A stretch of DNA of 12,739 nucleotides from an uncultured Mycoplasmatota bacterium (GTDB lineage Bacteria; Bacillota_I; Bacilli_A; RF39; UBA660). A program made the translations under genes and the position numbers. The notes under the pieces were generated by a model that saw nothing but the letters and a program-made list of their open reading frames with translations, ran no database searches and was not told the origin of the DNA. Location of the stretch: positions 1 through 12,739 of the forward strand of contig CAMMBO010000023.1 in assembly GCA_946494435.1 (NCBI GenBank), in the 5' to 3' direction. Below, piece by piece: positions 1 through 7,219 of this stretch (within the stretch, counting starts at the first letter, position 1; every line of letters begins with the position of its first letter).

Positions 1-732
1 AACAGAAGATATATATTTAATAAAAAACTTATTAGGTCCTATTATCATATACTGATTAGATTTAATTTTATTACGATAATTATAGGCAAGATAAGCAATT
101 CTATGTAGGGCTACTGTAGTCTTACCAGAACCTGCTACACCTTGAACTATTATATTATCAGTTAAATCCTTTCTAATAACTTCATTTTGTTCACTTTGAA
201 TAGAACTAACTATATTTTTTAATCTATTATCTGCATTAACACTTAGATATGGTCTTAAAATCTCATCATTAGCGACAGTATCTACATCATTAAAAGAAAT
301 TAACTTACCACTTTCAATATCATATTGTCTTTTTAGACTAAGAGTACCATTTATAATACCTTCTGGTGCTTTATATGAGGTCTTACCTAAATTACTATCA
401 TAATATAAAGATGCAATAGGAGCACGCCAATCAACTGTTACAGTATTTTGATCAAAATCAGTAACACCAACTTTACCAATATAACACATGTTTTCTTCTT
501 TTGCCTCATCATCTTTAAAGTCTATTCTAGCAAAGTATGGTTTCTTTAATCCTTCAGTTAGTACTCTTTCTTTATTTTCATACTGTCTAAGTAAAGCATC
601 TAAAACCTCAGGATTATGTTGATATTTACTTGGAAGTGATCTTATTACTAATCTTAAATCTTCTAATACTTCTTTATATTGTTCTAATATTTCTTCTAAT
701 TTTCTTTCTTCAAAAGCTTCATCATAAATCAT
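1..732 (-). CDS. HelD-like UvrD/Rep-family ATPase (RNA polymerase recycling helicase), N-terminal part only
   Basis: This gene was translated by hand. It starts at an ATG at 732 and stays open for 244 codons to the window edge, so the C-terminal part is missing. The start follows an AAGGGGG ribosome site. The first 80 residues are charged and helical (MIYDEAFEERKLEEILEQ...), as in the N-terminal coiled coil of HelD. A 'VDWRAPIASLYY' segment lies near residues 100-110, and the Walker A motif GVAGSGKTTVA lies near residue 200, followed by LHRIAYLAY and MIIGPNKFF. This order is typical of Firmicutes HelD, a superfamily 1 ATPase that removes stalled RNA polymerase from DNA. The gene lies 22 bases after the pyrophosphatase stop and probably shares its transcript. 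Other UvrD-like helicases are possible, but the 'DWRAPI' block before Walker A favours HelD. Confidence 0.88.
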   Translation of the reverse strand, partial: MIYDEAFEERKLEEILEQYKEVLEDLRLVIRSLPSKYQHNPEVLDALLRQYENKERVLTEGLKKPYFARIDFKDDEAKEENMCYIGKVGVTDFDQNTVTVDWRAPIASLYYDSNLGKTSYKAPEGIINGTLSLKRQYDIESGKLISFNDVDTVANDEILRPYLSVNADNRLKNIVSSIQSEQNEVIRKDLTDNIIVQGVAGSGKTTVALHRIAYLAYNYRNKIKSNQYMIIGPNKFFIKYISSV

Positions 733-754
733 ACTACATCCCCCTTAAACCTAA

Positions 755-1099
755 TTATCTTATAATTACAGATTCAAAAAATCTCTCTTGGAACTCTGTT
801 AAAGCTTTTATTTGATCATCAGTATAATTAACACCCTCTGGCACTACAATTATTTTATCATCATCATCGTTAGTTCTATGAATAACTGCAATGCACTTAC
901 CTTTATAATTTTCTACTGGATCAAATACTCCTAATAAATAAGCATCTAACTCTTCTCCATCTCCACTAATTACATTAGGTACATAACCATAATTAACAGT
1001 ATAAATAAAACCATGTTTAGGATGTTTAGTACCTAAAGCTCTATCTATAACAATCTCTACTTCCTTACCTATAAATTCTTTAGCATCAATTTTTTCCAT
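755..1099 (-). CDS. Short inorganic pyrophosphatase-family protein
   Basis: This predicted cytoplasmic protein of 114 residues resembles compact family I inorganic pyrophosphatases. Visible blocks are IGKEVEIVIDRALGTKHPKHGF, then YTVNYGYVPN, then GDGEELDAYLLGVFDP, which carries the acidic metal-binding motif (E-x-D-x-Y). KIIVVPEG and FQERFF near the end are also typical. It would hydrolyse pyrophosphate to phosphate. It is shorter than the usual 170-residue enzyme, matching the short form common in Bacillota. I chose the inner ATG at 1099, not the one at 1108, because the AAAGGG ribosome site at 1109-1114 abuts the upstream ATG but is 9 bases from the inner one. An extended -10 promoter lies just upstream. 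HelD follows after 22 bases. The family call is fairly sure; the substrate is inferred. Confidence 0.85.
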   Translation of the reverse strand: MEKIDAKEFIGKEVEIVIDRALGTKHPKHGFIYTVNYGYVPNVISGDGEELDAYLLGVFDPVENYKGKCIAVIHRTNDDDDKIIVVPEGVNYTDDQIKALTEFQERFFESVIIR

Positions 1100-1108
1100 T
1101 ATAATCAT

Positions 1109-1114
1109 CCCTTT
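1109..1114 (-). promoter_or_regulatory. Ribosome binding site that decides the pyrophosphatase start
   Basis: The minus strand reads AAAGGG directly against the ATG at 1108, which is too close for that start. It lies 9 bases before the ATG at 1099, so the inner start is preferred. Confidence 0.7.
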
Positions 1115-1128
1115 CTATTAATATATTA

Positions 1129-1137
1129 AGTATAGCA
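1129..1137 (-). promoter_or_regulatory. Extended -10 promoter for the pyrophosphatase-HelD pair
   Basis: The minus strand reads TGCTATACT, which is an extended -10 element (TGn plus TATACT) about 30 bases before the pyrophosphatase start. The -35 region at 17-base spacing (TTTATT) is weak, as is common with extended -10 promoters. It would allow pyrophosphatase and HelD to be expressed apart from the radical SAM operon. Confidence 0.5.
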
Positions 1138-1140
1138 CAC

Positions 1141-1152
1141 TTAAAGCTTTAA
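1141..1152. repeat. 12-bp perfect palindrome at the end of the B12 radical SAM gene
   Basis: TTAAAGCTTTAA is its own reverse complement and includes the stop codon of the upstream gene. No U-run follows on the minus strand, so it is not a convincing terminator. It overlaps the spacer of the pyrophosphatase promoter and could be a protein site or chance in AT-rich DNA. Confidence 0.35.
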
Positions 1153-2702
1153 ATAAATGGATTTTTACTAGCATGATATTCTAAACCACTATTTTTATAT
1201 AGTTTTAAAACTTTCTGATTAATGTCATGATAAAAGCATTCATCTTCCTTAAGTTTTTCTTCTACATAACTATCAAGTATTGTTTTATCAGTTTTAACAA
1301 TATCTAAAACATCTCTAAAGAATAACAAATCTTGCTTTTTTAGTTTCATAACTTCCCCATAAAAACCACTCATTTCCATTTCACTAATGGCTTTAGGAGC
1401 ATTTAGAGGATCAACTGCCATATCATATATTTCGCTATGTGCTTTATGCCATCTTTTAAGAGCAGAATAGACTTTTCTAACATCTTCATTGTTAATAATA
1501 TACTTATTATTGTTATCAACAAAATTACTCTCTAATAAAGTTCCATTATTACGAAGTTTACTATTTAATTTAGTTCCTTCGGCACTATACATTTCACTAA
1601 ATATTCCTTTAGTAACTGTAAAATCATATTTATTAAGAAAATTATAATTATCTTCTAATTCATTTATAGTTGTTTCTTTATCAAAAAGAATAAATCCCAT
1701 TTGTACTAAATAATTGTATTTCTTAAATAATTCTAAAGCCCTTTCATTATCTTCTAAGGTAGCTGCCTTATTCATTCTTTTTAAAGCTGTAGAACTACCA
1801 TTTTCAATACCACAAGCAAAAGAGAAAAATCCTGCTCTTTTTAAATCATATAAAATATTAGCAGTTACTTTGTCCGCTCTAATTTGCCCTCTTAATTTAA
1901 CTTTTATACCTCTTTTTTCAATCTCATTAGCAAAGTCATTTGCCCATTTCTCATCACGAGTTCCATCAATAAAACTATCATCTACCATCTTAATATAAGT
2001 GATACCTTTATTATATAACTCTTCTATCTCATCTACTATATTTTCAATACTTCTTGTTCTCCACACCTTACCTTTACTTAATCTGAAAAAGGAAATTACA
2101 GAACAAAACTCACAGTTACCACTACACCCTCTTGAAGTAACCATATTAACAGTAGATTTTTTCTTTTTAAGAACAGGTATCATTTCTCTACTAGGAAAAG
2201 GTAATTTATCTAAATTATCTAATAATCTTTTAGAAGGGTTATGATAAATATTACCATCTTTCTTATAACTAATATTCTCTATATTTTCAATAGACATATT
2301 TTTACTTAAAGCATCTGCTAATTCTACTAAGGTTTCTTCTCCTTCACCACGAGCAACTATATCGGCATTAGCATTTAAATAATCTTCTGGATAAAAGGTA
2401 GGTCCAAACCCACCACAAACTATTTTTAACTCTTTATTATGCTTTTTTAGCATGTTAATTAGTTTAATAGTAGGTTCGGTATTAGACATATATGAAGATA
2501 TACCAACATATAAAATGTCTTTATCTTTTATTATTCTTTCATAAACTTCTTCAACTGATAATTCATTTAGCCATCCATCTATAACAGTTACATTATAGCC
2601 TTTCTCTTGTAAAGCAGATTTTAAATATAATATACCTAAATTTTCCTCTGATGTTCTATGTGTTTTAGGTGCTAAAGTCGTTAAAATTATCTTATTTTTC
2701 AA
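1149..2702 (-). CDS. B12-binding-domain radical SAM enzyme
   Basis: This 517-residue protein has a cobalamin-binding-like Rossmann domain at residues 1-135, with NLGILYLKSALQEKGY, YVGISSYMS, CGGFGPTFYPE and ARGEGEETL. A radical SAM core follows, with the cluster motif CSGNCEFC (Cys193, Cys197, Cys200), the strand MVDDSFIDGTRDEKW and the IENGS block near 300. The last 150 residues are helical and not recognised. Related enzymes (BchE or methyltransferase type) methylate or rearrange unreactive carbons using SAM and often cobalamin. The DxHxxG cobalamin ligand motif is absent, as is common in this class. The start is TTG at 2702, overlapping the kinase gene by 11 bases. This start is needed for the first strand KIILTTLAP, because the next Met is at residue 72. 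It is the last gene of a four-gene operon; its substrate is unknown. Confidence 0.88.
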   Translation of the reverse strand: MKNKIILTTLAPKTHRTSEENLGILYLKSALQEKGYNVTVIDGWLNELSVEEVYERIIKDKDILYVGISSYMSNTEPTIKLINMLKKHNKELKIVCGGFGPTFYPEDYLNANADIVARGEGEETLVELADALSKNMSIENIENISYKKDGNIYHNPSKRLLDNLDKLPFPSREMIPVLKKKKSTVNMVTSRGCSGNCEFCSVISFFRLSKGKVWRTRSIENIVDEIEELYNKGITYIKMVDDSFIDGTRDEKWANDFANEIEKRGIKVKLRGQIRADKVTANILYDLKRAGFFSFACGIENGSSTALKRMNKAATLEDNERALELFKKYNYLVQMGFILFDKETTINELEDNYNFLNKYDFTVTKGIFSEMYSAEGTKLNSKLRNNGTLLESNFVDNNNKYIINNEDVRKVYSALKRWHKAHSEIYDMAVDPLNAPKAISEMEMSGFYGEVMKLKKQDLLFFRDVLDIVKTDKTILDSYVEEKLKEDECFYHDINQKVLKLYKNSGLEYHASKNPFI

Positions 2703-3657
2703 TTATTTTCACCAACCTTTTAGGAAGTTCATCAAGAGACCCCTTTGCCATATGAACTTTCGTATTTTCCAAAGCTATTTTTATATCATTATATAAAGCT
2801 AATAAATTTTCTTCAGTCTCCAAACTAGGCATTGGATAGTCAAAACCAGTTATTAAATTGTAGGTTCCCTTTATCTGTTTTGATAATTGTTCATACAAAT
2901 AAAGAATTTGATCCACATAATTTTTGGTACTAACAAAATTTTCTCCGGCACTAGACCCTAGTAGATTAATTTGAAAAACATCAGTTATGTGTCTTTCTTT
3001 ATCAGTAGCAAAATTTTCTTCCGTTAGAAAATCATTAATAATAATTTTCCTTTTCCATAAATCTTCTCCATCATAACTAGGGAGATTCTCTTCTATATCT
3101 TTAAAACTATTCTTAATTACTCCATATCTCATCTCTATATCTTTAGTTCCAATTAAAGATGTAAAAAGTCCATCTTTAACTGTTAACAAAGTATGATCAT
3201 TAGAAATAAGTTTGTAATCATAATCTTTTATTAATTTGTATGCAAGTGATGTTTTTCCTGCTCCTCCATCTCCTATTAAAAGAATAGATTTGTCATTATC
3301 ATATTCTAAAGAAGAACTATGTAATAAGTATTTTCTTTTTTTTACCAGATCATTTGTGAACATTGTTAATAATACATAAACTAAATCTGGAAAACGCATT
3401 TCACTTTCTTTAGTGGTCATATAAGCAAAATTATTTTCTTTATCAAAAATCATCTGTTTTTTAGCATCTTCTAATAAGAAAATAGTATTATTTTTATAGT
3501 TATTACTATCACAATAATCTTCTATAGATATTTCTCTTATAGGAATAGTTTTCGTAATTGATGAGGGATTATTTTTAAATTTATAAACTATACTTTCTAA
3601 ATTAGTAATAACAACTAATTTAGAATATTTACTTATTGATAATGTTATTTTTTTCAT
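2692..3657 (-). CDS. HPr-kinase-like P-loop protein (HprK family, non-canonical)
   Basis: This 321-residue protein has an unrecognised N-terminal domain (1-105) followed by an HprK-like kinase core. The core shows LLHSSSLEY (111-119, the usual His before the P-loop), Walker A GDGGAGKTS (129-137) and LISNDH (150-155), where Asp154 fits the acidic residue after the second strand. HPr kinases phosphorylate Ser46 of HPr, but the order of elements and the divergent N- and C-termini differ from true HprK/P. Homologues of this type include lasso-peptide tailoring kinases, and others sit beside radical SAM enzymes. Here it lies 11 bases after the phosphorylase-like gene and overlaps the B12 radical SAM gene by 11 bases, so translation is probably coupled. 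It may phosphorylate the product or substrate of those enzymes; this is inference. An ATPase or scaffold role is possible. Confidence 0.75.
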   Translation of the reverse strand: MKKITLSISKYSKLVVITNLESIVYKFKNNPSSITKTIPIREISIEDYCDSNNYKNNTIFLLEDAKKQMIFDKENNFAYMTTKESEMRFPDLVYVLLTMFTNDLVKKRKYLLHSSSLEYDNDKSILLIGDGGAGKTSLAYKLIKDYDYKLISNDHTLLTVKDGLFTSLIGTKDIEMRYGVIKNSFKDIEENLPSYDGEDLWKRKIIINDFLTEENFATDKERHITDVFQINLLGSSAGENFVSTKNYVDQILYLYEQLSKQIKGTYNLITGFDYPMPSLETEENLLALYNDIKIALENTKVHMAKGSLDELPKRLVKIIEK

Positions 3658-3668
3658 ATTCTAATCCT

Positions 3669-4502
3669 CTACTCATAAAAATAATCTGGAAATTCTCTAA
3701 AATTATTATTTTTTCTTGACATTTTAGAACATACTGGACAGCTTTCTTCTTTATAATCTTTTAGAAATTGTAAAACTATTTTAGTAGTTCTTTCTCTGCA
3801 AGATTTAATTGTCTCTACATATTGATTTTTCTTTTTATTTACTTTTAGATTATCAACATAATCTTTTCTACTATTAGGGTCATCAATCTGTACTGCAACT
3901 GCTGCATAACAAATCTGATTTAATCTAGCACATGTCGCTTCTCCATCACAAGTTTGTCCTACAATATCCCAACCTTGTCTATTATAAAACTCAAGTTCTT
4001 TTTTTGTCTCTATTCTAGGATACCCATAGAATGATACATAAGTAGCATCTTGTTTAACAGGAAATGGCATCTTTTCACTCGCTTCACATAGTTTTTTTGT
4101 TAAGATTGGACAAAATGGTTCATACATTTCAGCATTGTGAAAAGGTTCATTTTGATTCCAATGGATATTATAATTACCCATACCTACTAAATCTCCTAAT
4201 ACATAAACACTTCCTTGTGGCATTTTAGGATTAATACCACCTACTACAAAAGTACCTATTAATTTTTTACAACCACTATTCTTAACCGCTTCTATAGTTT
4301 GTTCAAAGTTTATCTCGCTAGATGGTACTTTTTCACTATTAAACCTTCCATAAATTACTAAAACTGGGACATCATAAATATTGCCAACAAAACATCTATG
4401 AACAGGCCCAAAAGAAGTATTAATAGTTACTCTTTTTAAATTAAATTCTTTAATAACTTCATCACTGCGCATTATAATTGCTATTTCTGGTTTAAAATTC
4501 AT
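3669..4502 (-). CDS. Divergent MTA phosphorylase / purine nucleoside phosphorylase-like protein
   Basis: This 277-residue protein follows the MTA phosphorylase fold block by block: TSFGPVHRCFVGNIYDVPVLV (near 29-49), GTFVVGGINPKMPQGSVYVLGDLVG (83-107), MYEPFCP (126-132), YPRIETKKELEFYNRQGWDIVGQT (161-184) and CYAAVAVQIDD (198-208). Family members split methylthioadenosine or other purine nucleosides with phosphate. Here the N-terminal GGTG motif is gone and the usual RHG is I-Y-G (50-52), so the phosphate site looks altered; the base-site Asp (207) appears kept. A 30-residue tail adds CPVC (255-258), a possible metal or redox site. It sits between two SAM-dependent genes in the operon. Removal or reuse of their 5'-deoxyadenosine is plausible, as is a non-phosphorolytic role. 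The start follows GGGAGG. Confidence 0.75.
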   Translation of the reverse strand: MNFKPEIAIIMRSDEVIKEFNLKRVTINTSFGPVHRCFVGNIYDVPVLVIYGRFNSEKVPSSEINFEQTIEAVKNSGCKKLIGTFVVGGINPKMPQGSVYVLGDLVGMGNYNIHWNQNEPFHNAEMYEPFCPILTKKLCEASEKMPFPVKQDATYVSFYGYPRIETKKELEFYNRQGWDIVGQTCDGEATCARLNQICYAAVAVQIDDPNSRKDYVDNLKVNKKKNQYVETIKSCRERTTKIVLQFLKDYKEESCPVCSKMSRKNNNFREFPDYFYE

Positions 4503-4516
4503 AAAATAATCCTCCC

Positions 4517-5593
4517 TTAATTTTTAAAGAACATCGTTGGTAAATATCCATCATGAACGGATATACGATCTTTCTTTAATACTTTATATTTTTCTTTTTC
4601 TATTGTGTCATTATTTTCTAAAGGACAATATGGATCTCTTTCCTCTAAAGTTCCATGCCATAAAATTCTTCTATCATAAACTCCTCCCCTACACTTATCT
4701 TTTAAAGAACAATTATTACACTCTGAAGGAATAGGGGCATTCTCAAATGTTTCAAATTTAATCTTCTCTAAAACATTTTGTTGTAAAATATTATATTTAT
4801 TTTTATACTCATCTTTTATAAGATAAGTTGAAGGACAAATATTACCATCAGGTAAGATTCTAATACTATCAACTCCTGTATTTTCAACGATATTCTCTTG
4901 ATTAGTTAATAAGTTCCCTAAAAGTATATCACTTAAGCCTATTATTTTATAATTAGTTCCAATATAGTTCAAAGTATTCATTAATGTATTATAGCTAAGT
5001 GTAAACTTTCTATTTATTTCCATATTTTCACTAACTGGTCTATAAATATTTAATCTTAAAATTGCATTGTTATCTTTAGCAATTTTAAATAATCCGTCAA
5101 TATTATCTTTCTGCATTGTCTCTTCAAATCCTACAAAAACTATTGTAGAAAGTTTAAGATCCTTTTTTAATTGTTTTAACATATTAATAGCCCAAGTATA
5201 TGCAGATGGTTGCCCTCTAAAACTATTATGTTTTTCTTTATCAGCAAAGTCTAATGATACATCAACTTCATCAATGGCTCTTTTATAAATATTCATTTTC
5301 TCATCATCTTTAGATATTGCTTCATACAAATATCCATTTGTTGTAAGTGATTGTTTGATATCTGGGTAGTTACTTCTAACATGGTTTAAAAATGTAAAGA
5401 AATCATTACATATAGCATTTTCACCAGTACCATAGTTTATTGACTCAATCAATTGATGATTTTCATCAATAAATTTAATCCAATCATCCACCCCTAAATT
5501 TTTAGAACTATCTCGTGTTTCTTTACTGTAACAAAACTTACAGTTCATATTGCAAGCATTAGTTAACCCCCAACCAATATTATATTTTTTCAT
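4517..5593 (-). CDS. Radical SAM/SPASM-type enzyme
   Basis: The protein has 358 residues from the chosen start. The radical SAM motif is at its N-terminus: Cys14, Cys18 and Cys21 in ACNMNCKFCYS. It is followed by INYGTGENAI, LTTNGYL and DEVDVSLDFADKEKHNSFRG. The C-terminal third has a cysteine-rich SPASM-like region: ILPDGNICPS, SECNNCSLKDKCRGG and DPYCP, expected to hold one or two extra iron-sulfur clusters. SPASM proteins usually modify ribosomal peptides or enzymes through cross-links, thioethers or epimers, though some act on small molecules. I chose ATG 5593, not the frame's upstream ATG at 5632, because GAGGTGAT lies 4 bases away and the -10 promoter at 5612-5617 lies inside the longer frame. 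It is the first gene of the operon, under a LysR regulator. No precursor peptide gene was found nearby. Confidence 0.88.
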   Translation of the reverse strand: MKKYNIGWGLTNACNMNCKFCYSKETRDSSKNLGVDDWIKFIDENHQLIESINYGTGENAICNDFFTFLNHVRSNYPDIKQSLTTNGYLYEAISKDDEKMNIYKRAIDEVDVSLDFADKEKHNSFRGQPSAYTWAINMLKQLKKDLKLSTIVFVGFEETMQKDNIDGLFKIAKDNNAILRLNIYRPVSENMEINRKFTLSYNTLMNTLNYIGTNYKIIGLSDILLGNLLTNQENIVENTGVDSIRILPDGNICPSTYLIKDEYKNKYNILQQNVLEKIKFETFENAPIPSECNNCSLKDKCRGGVYDRRILWHGTLEERDPYCPLENNDTIEKEKYKVLKKDRISVHDGYLPTMFFKN

Positions 5594-5597
5594 CTTA

Positions 5598-5605
5598 ATC
5601 ACCTC
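5598..5605 (-). promoter_or_regulatory. Ribosome binding site for the SPASM gene
   Basis: The minus strand reads GAGGTGAT, 4 bases before the ATG at 5593. It decides this start against the longer frame beginning at 5632. Confidence 0.75.
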
Positions 5606-5611
5606 ATTTAA

Positions 5612-5640
5612 AGTATATGATAGCAATTGCAATAAATCAA
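5612..5640 (-). promoter_or_regulatory. Sigma-A type promoter of the radical SAM operon
   Basis: On the minus strand, TTGATT (5635-5640) and TATACT (5612-5617) are exactly 17 bases apart, a good -35/-10 pair. The spacer holds the 8-bp palindrome GCAATTGC, a possible operator. Transcription would start near 5605, leaving a very short leader before the SPASM gene. Confidence 0.65.
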
Positions 5641-5660
5641 TTATATAGTTTTTATATCTT

Positions 5661-5679
5661 GTATAAATTTTTTTTATAC
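5661..5679. promoter_or_regulatory. Inverted repeat, candidate LysR operator
   Basis: GTATAAA and TTTATAC form a perfect 7-bp inverted repeat around a 5-base A/T spacer. It lies about 20 bases upstream of the -35 of the radical SAM operon and just after the LysR gene. No U-run follows on the minus strand, which argues against a terminator. A half-site GTATAAA recurs at 6608-6614 upstream of the LysR gene. Binding by the adjacent LysR protein is inference. Confidence 0.5.
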
Positions 5680-5686
5680 TTTTTTA

Positions 5687-6574
5687 CTACCTATTTTTAA
5701 CAAAAGAAATAAACTTTTTAGCAGCAACTGATGGAGTTTTATCTTTGTAAATTATATAAATATCAAAATTAGGTAAAGTAATATTTAAATCTATTTTACA
5801 GATATTGTCATATAAAGAAATTGTCTTTTCAAATAGATAACCTACACCTAAATTTTTCTCTATCATTTCGGCAATCATATCACTAGTAGATATCTCATAA
5901 CTAGGATTAAACGGAATTTTATTTTTTTCAAAAAGTCGCATTAACTCTTTAGTACTACTCGAAGTACGTAAAGGTACAATTAATGGATAATTAAGAACCT
6001 TTTTAAGGGATATTTTCTTATCTCTAAGTTCTGTCATTTTTTTATTACATGCAAGAATACAATTTTCAGTAGCAATTTTATAAATCTCTACATTATTAAA
6101 ACTATTATCTAAAGGAGAACTATCTATTAATACTTCTAATTCATTATTGTTAAGAAGTCTAAACAACTCTTTTGTCGGTTTACTAATAACTTTAATCTTT
6201 ATATTTGGATATTCCTTTGTAAACTCTTTAATAATATCTGTTAATAGAAAAACTCCAATGTGTGAAGGCACACCTATTGATATTTGTCCGCTATTTAAAT
6301 TTACCAAGTCATTTATGTTTACAATACCTGTTTTTAAACTATTTAAAGACTGCTCTACATAAGGTAATAGCATTTCTCCTTCAGAAGTTAAAGTTAATGA
6401 ATAGCTAGATCTTTCAAATAATTTTATTCCAAGTTGGGTTTCAAGTGTCTTTATACTATAACTAACGCTTGGTTGGGTAACCCCTAAAACCTCCGCTGTC
6501 TTTGAAAACGTTCCATATTGACAAACATAATAGAATATTTTAAAAAGATTAACATCAATTTCTTCTAGATTCAT
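5687..6574 (-). CDS. LysR-family transcriptional regulator
   Basis: The protein has 295 residues, the normal family length. The N-terminal winged helix-turn-helix is clear at about residues 1-60 (VNLFKIFYYVCQYGTFSKTAEVLG, VTQPSVSYSIKTLE, LGIKLFERS), followed by the linker helix. The periplasmic-binding-like effector domain fills about 88-290 (SGQISIGVPSHIGVFLL, ELEVLIDSSP, GVGYLFEKTI). The start is the second ATG, because GAGG at 6581-6584 abuts the first ATG (6580) but is 6 bases from this one. It lies upstream of the radical SAM operon in the same direction, with a dyad and promoter between them; LysR proteins usually control adjacent genes, so it probably controls that operon. The co-directional layout is less usual than the divergent one. 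The effector is unknown. Confidence 0.9.
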   Translation of the reverse strand: MNLEEIDVNLFKIFYYVCQYGTFSKTAEVLGVTQPSVSYSIKTLETQLGIKLFERSSYSLTLTSEGEMLLPYVEQSLNSLKTGIVNINDLVNLNSGQISIGVPSHIGVFLLTDIIKEFTKEYPNIKIKVISKPTKELFRLLNNNELEVLIDSSPLDNSFNNVEIYKIATENCILACNKKMTELRDKKISLKKVLNYPLIVPLRTSSSTKELMRLFEKNKIPFNPSYEISTSDMIAEMIEKNLGVGYLFEKTISLYDNICKIDLNITLPNFDIYIIYKDKTPSVAAKKFISFVKNR

Positions 6575-6693
6575 AAGCATCCTCTTTTCTATAAATTTTA
6601 ATTTTACGTATAAATAGTTTTCATTTTTTCTTTATTCATTTTGTTTTGTATATTTTCTTTATAATTATATATATTCTATTATAATAATTATCT
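6575..6693. other. AT-rich intergenic stretch upstream of LysR
   Basis: This 119-base stretch is almost entirely A and T. It includes the LysR ribosome site (6581-6588) and a GTATAAA half-site at 6608-6614 matching the dyad downstream of LysR. TATAAT-like matches exist, but none has a supporting -35, so I call no promoter. No hairpin with a clear U-run was found for the Nudix operon end. Confidence 0.4.
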
Positions 6694-7191
6694 TTATTTC
6701 TCTTCTTTATATGTAGTAAACTGTACTTCTTTACTACTTAAATTTTCTAATTGTTCTTTTAAAAAGTCTGGTTTAATCGGTTCTGTTTCTAATTCATTTA
6801 ATTCAAACCATTTAAATTCTAAATTTTCTTGTTCTTCTATTCCTGTGAATGTTTCATCGTTAAATATCCATTCACTATCCAAAACTGAAACTTTATGTCC
6901 AAAAATAAACTGATGATACTTATCTTTACCAAATTCAAAAAAGTATTCAGATACAGTTACTACATCACTAACATTAAAGTTAACTAACCCTAACTCCTCT
7001 TTTAGTTCTCTTGTAATAGCTTCTTTAGTTGTCTCTCCTACTCTTATTTTTCCTCCAGGTAAAGCCCAAAACTCATCTTGCTTTCTTTTTTGAAAAAGAA
7101 TTTTATCATCATAAATAATAATTGCCACAGCACGACAATTAAATATAATATCATCTATTTTAAAATTTATATCATTCTTTACCATAAACAT
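6694..7191 (-). CDS. Nudix hydrolase (MutT-like)
   Basis: This 165-residue protein has a complete Nudix box at residues 47-69: G47-x5-E53-x7-REL-x-EELGL, which binds metal and cleaves nucleoside diphosphates linked to another moiety. FWALPGGKIRVGET before and within the box is typical of MutT/NUDT-type members. The flanks FNCRAVAIIIYDDKILFQKR and LEFKWFELNEL fit the fold. Its substrate could be an oxidised dNTP or another diphosphate; sequence alone does not decide. The start at 7191 follows AAAGGAAG. It is the last gene of the HAM1-Nudix-HAM1-Nudix series, 28 bases after the preceding gene, and probably shares its transcript. A second ATG, two codons in, is possible. Confidence 0.88.
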   Translation of the reverse strand: MFMVKNDINFKIDDIIFNCRAVAIIIYDDKILFQKRKQDEFWALPGGKIRVGETTKEAITRELKEELGLVNFNVSDVVTVSEYFFEFGKDKYHQFIFGHKVSVLDSEWIFNDETFTGIEEQENLEFKWFELNELETEPIKPDFLKEQLENLSSKEVQFTTYKEEK

Positions 7192-7219
7192 TCGCTTCCT
7201 TTACAAATAAAAAAATAAA

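Noticed and set aside
630..815. Plus-strand 61-residue hydrophobic ORF
   Set aside because: It lies antisense to HelD and pyrophosphatase, has no ribosome site, and its Leu/Ile richness is typical of the reverse of AT-rich coding sequence.
1714..2244. Two plus-strand ORFs of 94 and 81 residues
   Set aside because: They are antisense to the well-supported B12 radical SAM gene and lack recognisable motifs.
4537..5288. Plus-strand ORFs of 65 and 73 residues, considered as possible precursor peptides
   Set aside because: They are antisense to the SPASM gene, have no leader/core pattern and no ribosome site.
5594..5686. Possible precursor peptide or riboswitch upstream of the SPASM gene
   Set aside because: The 93-base gap is filled by promoter and dyad; no short ORF with a ribosome site and no room for a SAM or cobalamin riboswitch after the predicted start.
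6147..6362. Plus-strand 71-residue ORF
   Set aside because: It is antisense to the LysR effector domain and has no independent support.
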